64,000 nt of DNA. It comes from Lichenicoccus sp964242335 (GTDB taxonomy: Bacteria > Pseudomonadota > Alphaproteobacteria > Acetobacterales > Acetobacteraceae). Both the position numbers and the translations under genes were made by a program. The stretch is taken from the NCBI GenBank assembly GCA_964242335.1, contig CAXTAY010000003.1, positions 1-64,000 on the forward strand, written 5' to 3'. The notes under the pieces were generated by a model that saw nothing but the letters and a program-made list of their open reading frames with translations, did not search any database and was not told the origin of the DNA. This document shows, one piece after another, positions 63,238 to 64,000 of the stretch (position 1 is the first letter of the stretch; each line of letters starts with the position of its first letter).

Positions 63238-64000
63238 TCAGGGACGAGGACTCGAGCATCCTGCGAAGTTGCAGCCGACACCCGCCCGGTTCGGATCTGG
63301 CGACAGGTCGCCCGCACCGGCGGCGGTAGCACGATTATTGGCCGGACTGCCCTGCACGTAGCTGTTGCCACCGAGATCGCCGAACCCGTTGCCGATCCGG
63401 TTGCCGGTCAGGGTCAGAGCGATCTGGTCGTCGAACCAGATGTCTCCGGGGGTCGATCCTGTTATCGTGTTGAAGCGTACGATGTTGCCACGTCCGGTGC
63501 TGCTCCCTGCCAGACCGTTCAGGGCGATGCCTGCCTCGGCGTTGGCAGGCCGCGCGACCAGGTTCTCCGTGATGACCACGCCGGTGCCGAGGCCGTTGTC
63601 GAGATAGATGCCGTCACCGTAGAACGGCGCCCGTGGTGCTGCGTAGCCATGCACCCAGTTATGGTCGATCGACATGCCGGCGGTATTGATGCCGGCACAG
63701 CAGAAGTAGATCGGGCCGCCATCGACATGCTGCAGCATGGTGTCGTGCACGTTATTGTAGGCGATATGCGCGCTCGCGAGCGTGGCGGGCCCGAGTCCGC
63801 CGGTGATGCCGTAGCCGGCGGCCTCGGCGATCGTGTTGTGCAGCACCTGCGCGCCACCGCCGCTGATGATCTCCACCGGCGCCACGTAGCTGCCGAGATA
63901 GCCGATATCCTGGAACAGATTGTTCTCGACCGTGATGTTGCTGCCGTCGATGGTGACGCCGTTACCGGCGCTGTGCGTGATCGTGCTGTTTCGCAACACG
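63238..64000 (-). CDS. Right-handed parallel beta-helix repeat protein (5' end outside the window)
   Basis: At least 253 residues of the C-terminal part of a beta-helix protein on the minus strand. Repeats of the PbH1 type are clear: ITVENNLFQDIGYLGSY, AQVLHNTIAEAAGYGI, MSIDHNWVHGYAAP, VVITENLVARP, NIVRFNTITGSTP and LTLTGNRIGNGFGDLGG. Such folds are found in polysaccharide lyases and surface proteins. The N-terminus lies beyond the window, so signal and active site cannot be judged. Confidence 0.85.
   Translation of the reverse strand, partial: VLRNSTITHSAGNGVTIDGSNITVENNLFQDIGYLGSYVAPVEIISGGGAQVLHNTIAEAAGYGITGGLGPATLASAHIAYNNVHDTMLQHVDGGPIYFCCAGINTAGMSIDHNWVHGYAAPRAPFYGDGIYLDNGLGTGVVITENLVARPANAEAGIALNGLAGSSTGRGNIVRFNTITGSTPGDIWFDDQIALTLTGNRIGNGFGDLGGNSYVQGSPANNRATAAGAGDLSPDPNRAGVGCNFAGCSSPRP

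Overview
The window is high-GC, gene-dense DNA that reads as the chromosome of an alphaproteobacterium, most likely an Acetobacteraceae-type organism. This is an inference from GC-rich codon use, a sedolisin, a Staphylococcus-type class I aldolase, an HpnL-like protein, a Rhizobium-style rhamnose aldolase/dehydrogenase and GC-rich palindromic repeat clusters. No rRNA, tRNA, CRISPR array, transposase or phage module is visible. About 50 genes are supported.

Layout. 1-7.2 kb: an apparently gene-poor stretch, a secreted S53 peptidase with a strong terminator, and a sensor with beta-propeller, GGDEF and EAL domains. 7.3-10.6 kb: an ABC ATPase and a permease fused to a CPBP intramembrane protease domain. 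10.8-18.6 kb: small redox and detoxification genes (two SnoaL-like proteins, an SDR, LysR, DoxX, two MDR-type oxidoreductases, an alpha/beta hydrolase) plus a divergent TetR gene with a clear palindromic operator. 18.7-23.4 kb: L-rhamnose genes (bifunctional aldolase/dehydrogenase, DeoR regulator, kinase). 23.4-28.9 kb: an SDR, an HpnL-like protein, a frameshifted dienelactone hydrolase remnant, an AI-2E-type permease and a DUF892 protein. 29.6-35.3 kb: an eight-gene stress/envelope island (two DUF2382 proteins, membrane protein, PepSY-like protein, YflT-like protein, YqjD/YqjE-like pair, DUF3618). 35.6-44.7 kb: CPA1 antiporter, transglycosylase, FIST protein with hybrid histidine kinase, CDP-alcohol phosphatidyltransferase, class I FBP aldolase, SDR.

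45.2-46.6 kb is the most unusual part. A fluoride riboswitch precedes a short leader ORF that overlaps a crcB gene, and that gene is fused to a long C-terminal universal-stress-protein-like region. 47.6-52.7 kb holds a YfiR-like gene and a TonB-dependent receptor, divergent from a membrane GGDEF-EAL protein; together they look like a c-di-GMP signalling module. A palindrome cluster and a GT-C-like membrane protein follow, then a cytochrome P450 with a YdcZ-type transporter. 56.8-61.9 kb is a compact urease operon, ureDABCEFG. The window ends with a small unknown protein, a probable glycosyltransferase remnant and a beta-helix protein cut by the window edge.

Two second-messenger turnover proteins, a hybrid kinase, stress proteins, fluoride export and urease suggest a bacterium coping with acid, oxidative and envelope stress. 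That is a reading of gene content, not proof of lifestyle.
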